From: Astragalus membranaceus
Taxonomy: Eukaryota > Streptophyta > Magnoliopsida > Fabales > Fabaceae
NCBI GenBank assembly: GCA_039519185.1
Contig: CM076854.1
Location: 17,519,192 to 17,583,191, forward strand
DNA length: 64,000 nt
Direction of reading: 5' to 3'
Positions 24,118 to 34,207 of the stretch are shown here, piece by piece. Within the stretch, counting starts at the first letter, position 1. The number at the start of each line of letters is the position of its first letter. The position numbers and the translations under genes are program-made. Under the pieces are notes generated by a model, which was given only the letters and a program-made list of their open reading frames with translations, did no database searches and was not told the origin of the DNA.

Positions 24118-24529
24118 ATCGATGCTCGTCTGTGGACCGTCAGATTATCAGAATCGATCTGAACCATCCAAGCATGGTGGCTTTAGTTGGGCTTGTTTGT
24201 AGTGGATATGGGCCGAATCGATTGGGCTGATCCATATCCAATTGCTAAACGCACCCCCTGGTTTTGCTAAATGGACCTCTTGGTCCAGTTCAGAACAGTT
24301 GCCCTCCAAGCCGAGATTATTTCGGAGGATGGTCTTGGCTTGAAGGACCTCTTGTCACGACCGTGTTTTATCATTTTCACTCTCTAGAGTAAAAAAGAGA
24401 TCTTTTTTCTTTGCCGTAATGCGTTACTCTGTCTGTCTTGTCGGGTCGTACAAGATCACTTCGTTGCGACCATGACTCAGGCCTCCTATGGGGTAATCCT
24501 TGTGCCAAGCGTTAGGCTAGGGTGCCGTA

Positions 24530-25025
24530 TCCTGATGTTGGCGCCCTCCTGGGCACCTTGTGCCAAGTGATACGTTCTATTGTTGGGGCTCTCCTAGGCG
24601 CCTTGCTGAATGCTTGTTCGGTGCATGCGTACGCTGGGTGTCTCCTCGTGGAGCAGGATTTTGCGAGACAGGGTTGGGTGCCCTCATGGGTGCCTTGGAC
24701 GCCTCTTTGTACAGTGCTGGTTTCCCCCTTGCGAAGGACTTGCTTCCAGACCACCCCCCGCCTGGCGCCCTCATGCCAGGCGCCATCAAGCCAGACGCCC
24801 TCTGCCAGGCTCCCTCCTGCCAGGCGCCCTCATGGGCGCTGCCTGCTTCTGTATTGGCGCACTGCCAGGCGCCCTCATGGGCGCTGCCTTGGTGCTTGGC
24901 GCCCTCAAGGGTATTGGTTGCTTCTTTGCGAGGCGCCCTCATGGGCGCTGGTTGTTTCCTTGCCAGGCGCCCTCATGGGTGCTGGTTGCTTCCTTGCCAG
25001 GCGCCGTCTTGGGTGCCGGCTTGAG
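24530..25025 (+). repeat. GGCGCC hairpin array A
   Basis: Many copies of GGCGCCCTCATGGGCGCC or variants, denser after 24765. The unit is a perfect 7 bp stem (GGCGCCC/GGGCGCC) around TCAT. Copies are separated by about 15-45 bases of variable sequence, often TTGGTTGCTTCCTTGCCA. Confidence 0.85.
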
Positions 25026-25130
25026 TGGACGTGTGCTTGGCATTCTGCTTTTTCTTCTTGATGAAATTTTAGGGCTTGCTTGGTGCCGACGGGAATTGCT
25101 TCTTCCGTCTTCACCATTATATGTTTGACA

Positions 25131-25226
25131 TCTCCATGATCTTTTAATTTGATCAAGATGTTCTGGCAGGGAGGCTTGTCACATACCGACCCAACGGGGA
25201 TGACTTCGATGTCATTGCCCCCTGAT
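25131..25226 (+). pseudogene. Duplicated C-terminus of the 26564-27521 ORF
   Basis: Encodes FDQDVLAGRLVTYRPNGDDF then DVIAP and a stop, matching FDHDVRDGRSVKYHSNGVDF then DVVAP at the end of the ORF downstream. A third, shorter echo (HPNGVDLAVIVR) is at about 27635-27675. Confidence 0.65.
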
Positions 25227-25340
25227 TTTTTTATGTTGCATTTTGAAACATCCAAGCTTCCTCTTTATCTAGCTTGTTCCTTATAATTGTAACTGGCACG
25301 CGTTGGGTGGCCTCGGGCGCTGGTCATCGCCTTGCGCATC

Positions 25341-25880
25341 TGAATGTATAATCTCATATAGCCTCATGGCACTGTTAACTCTGCGGGTAGTTTATCAGAA
25401 TCGATCTAAATAATAACTCGCCCATCCGAGGTTGCGACACGTTTAAAGTCGCTTTGTGCCTCGTGGCAAAGTTAACACCTCGTGAGCTGAATGTATAATC
25501 TCATCTCGCATCATGGCAATGTTAACTCTGGGGGCCGTTTATCAGAATCGATCTAAATAATAACTCACCCATCAGAGGTTGTGACACGTTTAAAGTCGCT
25601 CCGTGCCTCGTGGCAAAGTTAACACCTCGTGAGCTGAATGTATAATCTCATATCGCCTCATGGCATTGTTAACTCTGGGGGCAATTTATCAGAATGGATC
25701 TAAATAATAACTCTCCCATCAGAGGTTGCGACACGTTTAAAGATGCTTCGTGCCTGTGGCAAAGTTAACACCTCGTGAGCTGAATGTATAATCTCATATC
25801 GCCCCATGGCAATGTTAACTCTGGGGGTAGTTTATCAGAATCGATCTAAATAATAACTCGCCCATCTGATGTTTCCATGG
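25341..25880 (+). repeat. Tandem repeat, ~147 bp unit, 3.6 copies
   Basis: Units start at 25341, 25488, 25635 and 25781 with TGAATGTATAATCTCAT. Each contains CATGGCA-TGTTAAC, GTTTATCAGAAT, TAATAACTC and GCGACACGTTTAAAG. A variant array with about 97 bp spacing is at 27990-28410. Confidence 0.88.
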
Positions 25881-25919
25881 GGCCCTGCCTAGCCAGCCTG
25901 GGCGTCGCCCGTAGGGGTA

Positions 25920-26490
25920 GGATCTGGCGCCCTTGTGTGCGCCTTGGGTGCCCTTGTGGGCGCCTTGGGTGCCTTGGACGCCTTGTCACGTTGATCATGG
26001 AGCCGCCTCTGGGAGCAGGATCTGGCGCCCTCATGGGCGCCTTGTTGCGTTGTCTTGGCTGCTGCCTCTTGGTGCAGGATCTGGCGCCCTCATGGGCGCC
26101 TTGTCGCTTTGCCTTGGTTGCCGCCTCTTGGAGCAGGATCTGGCGCCCTCATGGGCGCCTTGGGCGCTTTGTCATGTTCCTGAGAGTGGGCGCCCTCGTG
26201 CGCGCCTGAGGCCAGATTGTTCGCGTGTAGATCTTTTGGCGCCCTGCCAGGCGCCCTCTGGGGTGCCTCCTGTGGCTGCCTTGGCGCCCTGCCAGGCGCC
26301 CTCTTGGGTGCCGCCTGTAGCTACCTTGGCGCCCTGCCAGGCGCCCTCTTGGGTGCCGCCTGTGGCTGCCTTGGCGCTCGGCCAGGCGCCCTTCTGGGTG
26401 TTGTGTTCTCACATGGCGCCCCCCTAGGCGCCCTCTTGGGTGCCGGGATGAGTGTTCACTTGGCGCCCTCGTAGGCGCCTTTTTCCTTGG
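25920..26490 (+). repeat. GGCGCC hairpin array B
   Basis: Array of the same word. The first half uses TGGCGCCCTCATGGGCGCCT (25920-26170); the second half uses GGCGCCCTGCCAGGCGCCCT with ~60 bp spacing (26235-26480). It stops about 75 bases before the start codon at 26564. Confidence 0.85.
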
Positions 26491-26563
26491 TTTCTGCTTG
26501 TATTTTATTTGTTGTACTCTTCGCTTATGTTGCTGATTTGTTTTATGTTGTTTTGCAGACAAG

Positions 26564-27521
26564 ATGGTCGCTCCATTTTCCTTTAATGACTTGGCTTCTT
26601 TGGCCGGGAGGAGGAAGCCTTTAGGTTTCGAACCTAATGAGGCAAGCAGTCCAGCTCCTGCGGTATCAGCTTCTGTTCGTCCCTCGAAGGGGCCTCGCCT
26701 AAGCATAGGAGCTCCTAGTCAAGCTGGTAAGGATCCCTCGGGGGCGCCGATGGTTCCACTTGACTCTACTACCCCGGGGGTTCAAAGTAAGTCCAAGCGC
26801 AAGAAAAGTTGTGCCCGTCGCCCGCCTCAGCGGATTGCCCTTCCCCCTGCTAAACGCCCCCCTCTCGTGTCTGACAAAGAAGGTGAAATTTCCTTTACTC
26901 CCGATGAGCGCGATCACTTCTGGGAGCACCCTTTCAAACTTGCCATTCGTATGGTCAAGGCTTGGGAGAGTCTGCATGCGAAGTGGGGAGCTGAGAAGGG
27001 GTGTGGATCTCGTTCAGGTAATCCTTTGAGGTGTTTCTTTATGCATTTAACATATCTGTAGGAGGTACTCTTGAACCCTGTTATGTTGTTTTTTCTCTTA
27101 TGCAGCGGTGAGCGAGGAGAGGGACCGACTTGTGTTGGATAAGAATCGGCTTCAGGTAGATCTTCATGAAGCTTTAGAATCTGCTCGCCGGGATAAAGAG
27201 GCTGCTCGTCACTATCAGAAAGACTAGGAGGAGGCCAATGCTGAGAGGGATGAGTACAAGAAGAGGGTGGAGGAGGTCCAATCTGAATTGGATGGTATGA
27301 AGAAACTGAAGGATGAGGCTGAGACAAAGGTGCAGATGGTGGCCGGGAAGGTTGTAGACTTTTCCTATGCTGCCTATGATAAGGCGATTAGCCATGTTCA
27401 GTGTTTGTATCTGGAAGCCATTCTAGAGTCGAGCGTCTTTCAATTTGATCATGATGTTCGGGACGGGAGGAGCGTCAAATACCACTCCAACGGGGTTGAC
27501 TTCGATGTCGTTGCCCCCTGA
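26564..27521 (+). pseudogene. Two-exon coiled-coil ORF of unidentified retroelement type
   Basis: Exon 1 is 26564-27017, ending CAG|GTAATC. Exon 2 starts after TGCAG at 27106 and runs to TGA at 27519-27521. ATG lies just after TTTTGCAGACAAG, which could be another acceptor. The first ~150 residues are Pro/Ser/Lys-rich, ending in ISFTPDERDHFWEHPFKLAI. Exon 2 is a charged coiled coil (ERDEYKKRVEEVQSELDGMK) and closes with VDFDVVAP. One in-frame TAG (27225-27227) breaks the coil. I do not recognise the family; proteins of this build accompany plant Gypsy-type elements. Its C-terminal exon has been duplicated locally. Confidence 0.55.
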
Positions 27522-27989
27522 TTATTTCTTTCAGTCCACTTGCTTTGATTGTGTAATTTTTCTTTGACTTGTCGAATTTCATTATGTGTCTTGCTTAATG
27601 GAGCCTTGCTGTCTCCAGGGCGATTTTTGTATTACATTTCACCCCAACGGGGTTGACCTCGCTGTCATTGTCCGCTGATATTTATGTTACCTTTTGAAAC
27701 GTCTATGTTTCTTCTTTGCCTAGCTTGTTTCTTATGTTTATAATTGGCACGCGTTGGATGGCCTCGGGCGCACGTTCTTGCCTTGCGCACCTGAATATAC
27801 AATTTCATATCGCTTCGTGGCAAAGGGCTGTGTTTTGAAGTTGACGCCTTCGTGGGCGCCTTGTGCCATGCCTCCTGATGTTGGCGCCCTCTTGTGCGTC
27901 TTGTGTCAAGGTGCAAAGTCCTGATGTTGGCTCCCTCTTAGGCGCCTTCCTGGGCTCAGGCGCAAGTCATTGCCCTGCACATCTGTATG

Positions 27990-28410
27990 TATGATCTCAT
28001 ACCTCCTCGTGGTAGGTTTATTCCGAAGGCAGTTTTGTCTGAGGGGTCTGAATCTAACATGCCCATCAGAGGTTGCGATATGTCGCTTCGTGCCCCGTGG
28101 CAAAGTTAACTCCGGGGGCAGTTTATCAGAACTCGGTCTGAATTTAACTCGCCCATCAGAAGTTGCGACACGTTTAAAGTCGCTTCGCGCCTCGTGGCAA
28201 TGTATACTCTGGGGGCAGTTTATCAGAATCGATCCGAATTTTACTCGCCCATCAGAGGTTGCGACCGTTTTCGAAGCCACTTCGTGCCTCGTGGCAAAGT
28301 TAACTCCAAGGGCAGTTTATCAGAACTCGGTCTGAATTTAACTTGCCCATCAGAGGTTGCGACACGTTTAAAGTCGCTTCGCGCCTCGTGGAAAAGTTCG
28401 ATATTGACCT
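27990..28410 (+). repeat. Tandem repeat, ~97 bp spacing, related to 25341-25880
   Basis: GGGGGCAGTTTATCAGAA or a variant occurs near 28114, 28210 and 28309. Each is followed by CGCCCATCAGAGGTTGCGA and CGTGCCTCGTGGCAAAG. The upstream half of the 147 bp unit is missing. Confidence 0.8.
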
Positions 28411-28749
28411 GCGTCGGTCGGGGGATCTCCTCGATGGCGATCCCCGGTGGTGCCTCTAGTGGATATTGACATGGTTCCACCGTTGCCCCGCAAGTCGAGA
28501 TTATCCTTGGGGATGGTCTTGACTTGACGTTGTCGTTTAGGATGCCCTCGTAGGTTAGGTTGCTCTTACGGCTCGTGTCGTCGTCGGGTCTTTTAATTTT
28601 GTCAGAGGATCACAGCAATTATCCTGCTCGTCTATTGATATTTTTTGCTGACTTGCCTTGATCGAGGTGATTGATGGTGAGTATGGGCGAGCAACACCAC
28701 ATTTTCTTTTCCTCTTGCCCGATTACATTGCACCTAGGGGGCGAGCATA

Positions 28750-30690
28750 GGAGAGTGTGAGGGCAAGCAGAATGACACCATCACTTCACGCGTTACTTTA
28801 TTTCCTCTCACGCTCATTCATCATTTGGCGAGCAGAATGACACCATCTCCTCATGGTCTCGTCATTTGCTTGACTTCCGCGCCTTTCTTAGCACTTGCTA
28901 CCCAAGACATCGTGGTCTCATACCTTGGATCCCCGCCAGGTGGGTGCCGTGATCTTGGCTGCTTTGCTTTAGGAAGATGAGCATAGAGAGAAAGGAAAAG
29001 GAGAGAGAGAGAGAGAAAGAGAGAGACCGTAGGGAGGGGGAGAAGATGGAGACCAAAACCAGAAATCTCCATGCATGTGAAGTCTAAGACCACAGTTAGA
29101 TCCCATTTCTTCTCCTATTTCCATTAATATCATTTTTACTCAGTGAATCAAACCCAACCATCACACTTCATCACTTCTCTAACTTCGAGTTTGAGGGAGA
29201 GGGAGAGTCCTTGAAATCTTCCTTGTTCTTTTGATTATTTTGAACTTGGTGAAAAGTTCCAAAGTCTTCAACCTGCCACATTACGAATTTATCAGTCCAA
29301 GAAAGGGTTCCAGTAGCTGGTTTTGTGTTGGGCCTAGCTTAGAAGTGATTTTGAGTTCGTGAGGACGTTAGAAGCATTCGGGGACCGTTCGTGTGAGTTC
29401 GATAGTTCGTGAAATTTGTAAAGTCTCGGTGTTTTGTGATTTTTATCACAATCGGTGAGTTCTATACTCGCTTAGGGTTTTCAATTTCATTGTGTCAACC
29501 TTGCATGTGACTAAGAATGTGGTTTTGTTCTTCATTTCGTTCGAATTCATTGAAAGCCGTTGTTTTGCGAAAACCGTAATTGTGAAAATGTATTTTGTTA
29601 TGAATGTTTGAATGATTGAGATTGGATGATTTGATGATATGTATGACGATTGTTTGACTCTGAAATAATGTATTGTTATGTTTGGGAATCGATCGGAATG
29701 GATGTTGGAACGAACGGGATAGCCAAAGTTACACGAAAATGCATGTTTCTAGAAAACTGATGGTCACAAACGGACCGTGCGTCCCTGCGCACGGGTGGTG
29801 CGTGTGGTTCGGTATCTGCGCAATAATTTTAAAAATCCATTCTAATCATTTCCCCAACCCTATGTATTGAATAAATGATTGATGTGATGCGAAGGTTCTA
29901 TGTGAATGACCAGGAAGTTGAGGTAATGTCATGTTATGTTTAAATGTGATAATGTTGTGTCATGATAAGTGGACTATAAGTCCCATGAGGTTGAGGTTAA
30001 TGCCATGATATTGATATTGATTTTAATTAATAAAAGTTAGTAACTACGACCGAGGTAATGTCACGAAAGGATAAAACGGACTAAAATGTCCCTTGAGGTT
30101 GAGGTTATGTTATGTTTATATCAAGTATAAGAGACGGCCCAATGCTAGTGTATATTTATATAAATTATATAAATTGAGGTCTAGGGTGACGACCCTATTG
30201 AGGTTAGCGTACTAGGGGAGGGGAAGTCATGAGCCCTATTAACCTAGGCCCCATGAGGGATCCCTGATAGAAAATGGTCAGTGGAATGGGTTCACCGGGA
30301 TTTTTATACAATAATGAACAGTGATATGCTAAGCAATGTAAAAGAGGTTCCACGTAGTCTCTTATTAGGGCTACGAGTTAAAAAGAGGTATAATGAACCG
30401 AGAGAGTTAGTGAGGGGTCTTGATAGGACTCACTGAGATAATGTTTATCTCACCCTTCATATTTTGTGGTCTTTCAGAGAAACAAGGAAAGTTAAAGGCG
30501 ACGAGGCATGGCTACGGCGCGACCTAAAGGAGATGTTGAAGTTTTAATTCTATATGCTTGTGTTATTTTCTCTTGTCACATTTGTATTTTTGATTGTACG
30601 ACCTTATACTTTGTTAAAAGTTGTGAATCGCTTCCGCTACTTTTGTTCTTGATATTGAACACTAGGACGTGAGAATTTTGTATGGCATGT
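28750..30690 (+). mobile_element. Plus-strand LTR related to 815-3321 (limits approximate)
   Basis: Colinear landmarks shared with the reverse complement of 815-3321: a GA-rich tract (28985-29040), AAAGTCTCGG followed by the hairpin TTGTGAT/ATCACAA (29434-29451) and CGGTGAGT, a CpG-rich dyad block (29765-29812), the GGGTGACGACCC stretch (30185), GTTCACCGGGAT (30289), GACTCACTGAGAT (30427) and CGCTTCCGCTAC (30630). Neither the TGTAAC nor the GTTACA end is recognisable, so it is an old, trimmed LTR. The small ORFs are incidental. Confidence 0.65.
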
Positions 30691-30744
30691 AACTTAAGTA
30701 TTTTAGTAGTTTATAATAAGTTATGAAACTAATTAAAGTGACCG

Positions 30745-30850
30745 TTTGATGAGTGGTAATGCATTGAGCATGTACTTGAGCCCCAGGGTACATGGTTCGA
30801 TTCCCACGGAAGGCAAAAACTCCACATGGGGGGTGGAGAAGGTCATGAGT
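30745..30850 (+). other. Possible SINE-like fragment
   Basis: GGTTCGATTCCC near 30796 is a perfect tRNA-type B box, preceded by TGAGTGGTAATGCATTGAGC, a poor A-box candidate. No poly-A tail or clear duplication is visible, and the right edge abuts the CACTA terminus at 30851. Confidence 0.3.
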
Positions 30851-30867
30851 CACTAGTGTAGAAAAGA

Positions 30868-31612
30868 CATTTAGCATCGGTTGTTTTGGACATTTAGCAT
30901 CGGTTGTCCGACGATGCTAAATCCCCCGATGCTAAATGTGGGACATTTAGCATCGGTTATTTAACCGATGCTAAAATTCACTTTTAGCATCGGTTGTTTG
31001 AAACAACCGATGCTAAATGTCCTGAAATGACTTTTAGCATCGGTTATTTGAAACAACGGATGCTAAATGTCCTAAAAAATGACATTTAGCATCGGGTCTT
31101 TAAAACAACCGATGCTAAATGTCATTTATTGATCCATTTAGCATCGGTTGTTCCAAATAACCGATGCTAAAAGTCATTTTTGATACAAAAAATGACATAT
31201 AGCATCGGGTGTTTGAAACAACCGATGCTAAATGTCCTGAAAATGACATTTAGCATCGGTTCTTTGGAACAACCGATGCTAAATGTATCAATAAATGACA
31301 TTTAGCATCGTTTGTTTGAAACAACCGATGCTAAATGTCCTGGAAATGACTTTTAGCATCAGTTATTTGGAACAACCGATGCTAATTGTCCTGAAAAATG
31401 ACATTTAGCATCGGATGTTTGAAACAATTGATGCTAAATGTCCTGGAAATGAGTTTTAGCATCGGTTATTTGAAACAAGCGATGCTAAATGTCATTTATC
31501 GATACATTCAGCATCTATTGTTCCAAATAACTGATGCTAAAAGTCATTTTTGATACAAAAACTGACATTGAGCATCGCTGGTTTGAAACAACAGATGCTA
31601 AATGTCTAGTTT
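30868..31612. repeat. Subterminal inverted-repeat array (TTAGCATCGG)
   Basis: About twenty copies of TTAGCATCGG or one-base variants in alternating orientation. Pairs form hairpins such as TTTAGCATCGGTTGTTTG with AAACAACCGATGCTAAA. Spacers are ATGTCCTGAAAATGAC-like, so the whole is a higher-order repeat of about 75-90 bp. Confidence 0.9.
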
Positions 31613-31835
31613 CTTTTTATATTTTGTTCGTTTTTAATCCAATATTTTAAACAAATTATTCAAACACAAATTACATCAATATTCAACATTATAATCTTAA
31701 CTTGAACAAATATCAAATTTTCCACTTCTTGACCAAAATGCACAACATCATTACACAAATTAAAGCTAAGAATAGTCAATTAACACTAAAAGCTAACACT
31801 AGTAATAGTACCATTTCCATTATTTTTCATCAAAG

Positions 31836-31985
31836 ATAGACCTTCACAGCACTAGCAACATTTCTTCCTTGAGGTCTAAATCCCCCTAAAACACTAACGA
31901 CTTGTGGAGTAAGCCCTACATGCCCTAACACTAATAGCTTTTGCTGCAACAATCCGAACAGCTTCATCCACTGTCTGTTTATTAT
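31836..31985 (-). pseudogene. Captured ketopantoate hydroxymethyltransferase (KPHMT/PanB) fragment
   Basis: Minus-strand frame encodes [20 protein letters not shown], then [10 protein letters not shown]. This is a near-exact match to the conserved MGHVGLTPQ...LGGFRPQG block of PanB, the first enzyme of pantothenate synthesis (mitochondrial in plants, established). Upstream, in another frame, [10 protein letters not shown] suggests the preceding block with a frameshift or deletion. Only about 50 codons remain; the catalytic N-terminal half is absent. It lies within a CACTA element, which suggests transposon capture. Confidence 0.75.
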
Positions 31986-32029
31986 CAAAACAATAACAGA
32001 ACTGATGAATTTAATGCATTCAGAAGTCA

Positions 32030-32245
32030 CTACAGATTTGACTATGCATCATACCAACTTTAGCACGTGCAAGTCTCACAACTATTTCATGGATGAGTAG
32101 CTACCTAAACTTAGTTGAAGATTGAAAGTTTCCTCCAATGGCTATCTCAATCTTAGCACCACAGTTACTACAATCTTTGAATGATGATAATGATGTTGAG
32201 GAAAGAACCGTAGCTTCATCTTCATGGTAAACAAGCACCTGCATG
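32030..32245 (-). pseudogene. Unidentified captured exon fragments
   Basis: On the minus strand, 32235-32105 follows an AG-like acceptor and encodes VLVYHEDEATVLSSTSLSSF, then KDCSNCGAKIEIAIGG, with a CxxC pair. Next, 32098-32030 encodes [20 protein letters not shown]. Both read like real exons, but I do not recognise the family. The order on the minus strand puts them upstream of the KPHMT piece, possibly as a chimeric capture. Confidence 0.35.
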
Positions 32246-32724
32246 AAAAATGAAACTATATTAGAACTTGGACTTTCCATGAATATATAATAGTCTTCAA
32301 AACTTGTTTAAAATGGTTCAACCCTGTTTTAAATAAAAGTAAAACTTGGGTTAACAGGTGCCTTGTTTCAAAAATGTGTTCTGTTTTGCAATGAGGCATC
32401 AGTTTTACCATATGATTTTGATGCCTGCAAGAAGTATTCAAAGAGACAAACAGCGGATAGTTTTTAACACAGAATAACTATTATTTCTCTCCCATTATCA
32501 CAAGTTTCTTTCTTTAAATATATGGGAAAAACACTCAAATGACGAAAAATATTAAACCTAAGCGCATCAATAGCTGAAGGAACTAAAATAGAGATATGGC
32601 AATAATTAGTTAGTACTTAGTTTCACCTAGATCCTAAATGTAGAAACAGATTATGCTATTAATTGGTAGTAAAAAAAGTAGTAGTAACACAAATAGAAAG
32701 ACTCTATTCAATTTAATGGCTCCA
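32246..32724. other. AT-rich non-coding sequence in CACTA element
   Basis: No coding or structural signal beyond short A/T-rich stretches. Could be intronic sequence carried with the captured fragments. Confidence 0.4.
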
Positions 32725-34207
32725 CACTACAACAGAACTGCAAAAAAAGGGCGCACCCTTTAGAGGCGCTTTTTAAAAAGCGCCCCTGATGTCCAAATAC
32801 GGAGGGCCTTTAGGGGCGCTTTTTAAAAAGCGCCCCTAAAGGCCCTCCGTATTTTGAGCATCAGGGGCGCTTTTTAAAAAGCGCCCCTAAAGGCCCTGCG
32901 TGTTCTGGGCATCAGGGGCGCTTTTTAAAAAGCGCCCCTGATGCCCAGAACACGCAGGGCCTTTAGGGGCGCTTTTTAAAAGCGCCCCTGATGCTCAGAA
33001 CACGCAGGGCCTTTAGGGGCGCTTTTTAAAAGCGCCCCTGATGCTCAGGCTTTAAAGGCGCTTTCTAAAAGCGCTCCTGATGCCCAATTTCTCTCTTTAA
33101 CCCTAACTCCCTCTCATTATTTGCGAAAATTCACACAGCCGCGCCTCCCTTACACTTCACACACACAGTAGCCTCCATTTGCGAACCTTTGAAGCTTCCT
33201 CCGTGAACGTACGGCCTTCCCTCCTCCCTCCTCCCTCCTCCGTGAATCGAAGCAGCTTCTCCCTCCTTCCTTCCTTCGTGAGCGACGGCGCCTTCCCTCC
33301 TCCCTCCTCCGTGAAAACGAAGCAAGGCCTTCTCTCTCTTTCGTGAAAACAAAGCAGCGCCTCCTCCCTCCTCCGTGAAAACGAAGCAGCGCCTCCTCCC
33401 TCCTCCATGAACGTGAAAACTCAGAAGGTAAACGAAGCACAATCCCTCCTTCGTTTTTTTTTGCCATGCCATAGTTTTATTCCTTTCATGAGTCATATGA
33501 TTTTGAAGATTAGATTCTGATGTGAGTGCTGAAATGATTTGTATTTGGATGTTTTTTGTATTAAAATGTTGATTGATGAAAAACAAAAATTAGTTGTATG
33601 TTGTATTAAACTTGGAATAGATTTTGAAGAAGTGCCCCTGATTAGATTTTGAAGATTCTCTATTGTGTTTATATGTTGTATTAAACTTGGAATAGATTGG
33701 ATTATTAAAGGAATGTTGAGTTTATATTGGTTGTTGTTGGTTCGTTTTTGTTTCTGTTTTATGCAGGCGGTGATATTGGTTGATGCAAAATATTGGATAT
33801 ACCAGAAAATTTTTTTTTTTTTTTTAAAAAAACATAGAATCAGGGGCGCTTGCAGTAAAAAGCGCCCCTGTTGGTCTTAACGCACTTGACAATCAGGGGC
33901 GCTTGCAGTTAGAAGCGCCCCTGTTGGCCTGACCAACAGGGGCGCTTTTTACTGCAAGCGCCCCTGATTGTCAAACGCGTTAAGGCCAACAGGGGCGCAT
34001 TTTACTGCAAGCGCCCCTGATTGTCAAACGCGCTAAGACCAATAGGGGCGCTTTTTACTGCGAGCGCCCCTGTTGCCTAATAATTAGAGGCGCTTGTTGG
34101 GCGCTCCTGTAGAAGGTTTGGCAACAGCAGCGCCAGATTTAGGGGCGCCCGAAAGCGCCCCTAATGGATTAAAAAAAGCGCCCCTGAAGGCTTTTTTCGT
34201 TGTAGTG
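32725..34207. mobile_element. Non-autonomous CACTA element (complete)
   Basis: 1483 bp. Left terminus CACTACAACAGAACTGC, right terminus GCTTTTTTCGTTGTAGTG (inverted: CACTACAACGAAAAAAGC). It is flanked by the 3 bp duplication CCA (32722-32724 and 34208-34210). Both ends are built of dyads: AGGGGCGCTTTTT joined to AAAAAGCGCCCCT on the left, AGGGGCGCTTGCAGT/ACTGCAAGCGCCCCT on the right. The middle (33090-33830) holds a short GC-richer repeat zone and AT-rich DNA. No transposase is present, so it depends on a partner element. Confidence 0.9.
33180..33425. repeat. Degenerate ~30 bp repeat in the CACTA core
   Basis: Repeated CCCTCCTCCGTGAA and AACGAAGCAGCGCCT units. Long minus-strand frames here (Gly/Arg/Glu-rich) shadow the repeat. 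It may derive from a 5' gene end with a CTCC-rich leader. Confidence 0.6.

Larger units (their letters stand above)
24118..28560 (+). repeat. Duplicated GC-rich retroelement region
   Basis: Two related halves. 24290-24350 matches 28470-28530 (CCGAGATTAT and GGATGGTCTTG). 25130-25330 matches 27640-27790 (CAACGGGG, then TGGCACGCGTTGG and GGCCTCGGGCGC). Both halves have tandem repeats containing CAGTTTATCAGAA and arrays of GGCGCCC/GGGCGCC hairpins. Only 26564-27521 looks coding. Other frames here (for example 24522-25128 and 25877-26474) are read-throughs of GC-rich repeats. The parent element is unknown; the style recalls untranslated regions of large Gypsy elements. Confidence 0.7.
30851..32724 (+). 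mobile_element. CACTA-type element, left end with subterminal array
   Basis: Begins CACTAGTGTAGAAAAGAC, a CACTA-style terminus. From 30868 to 31610 a dense array of TTTAGCATCGGTTG and its inverse CAACCGATGCTAAA follows, typical of the transposase-binding subterminal repeats of CACTA elements. Captured exon fragments follow. A possible right terminus is CACTAGTG at 34701-34708, after GTCCTTTTTC, but it lacks subterminal repeats and the flanks (AGT and TGC) do not match. The right end is therefore unproven, and 32724 marks only the start of the next element. Confidence 0.6.

Noticed and set aside
24522..25128. Overlapping long frames of Ala/Leu/Gly/Pro-rich protein in all plus frames and on the minus strand
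   Set aside because: They are read-throughs of the GGCGCC hairpin array; several frames are open at once and none has a motif.
33131..33586. Gly/Arg-rich frames on the minus strand
   Set aside because: Shadow of a degenerate ~30 bp repeat inside a non-autonomous CACTA element.
30868..34200. CRISPR-like regularly spaced palindromic repeats
   Set aside because: Repeats alternate in orientation, are bounded by CACTA termini, and the DNA is plant nuclear; these are subterminal transposon repeats.
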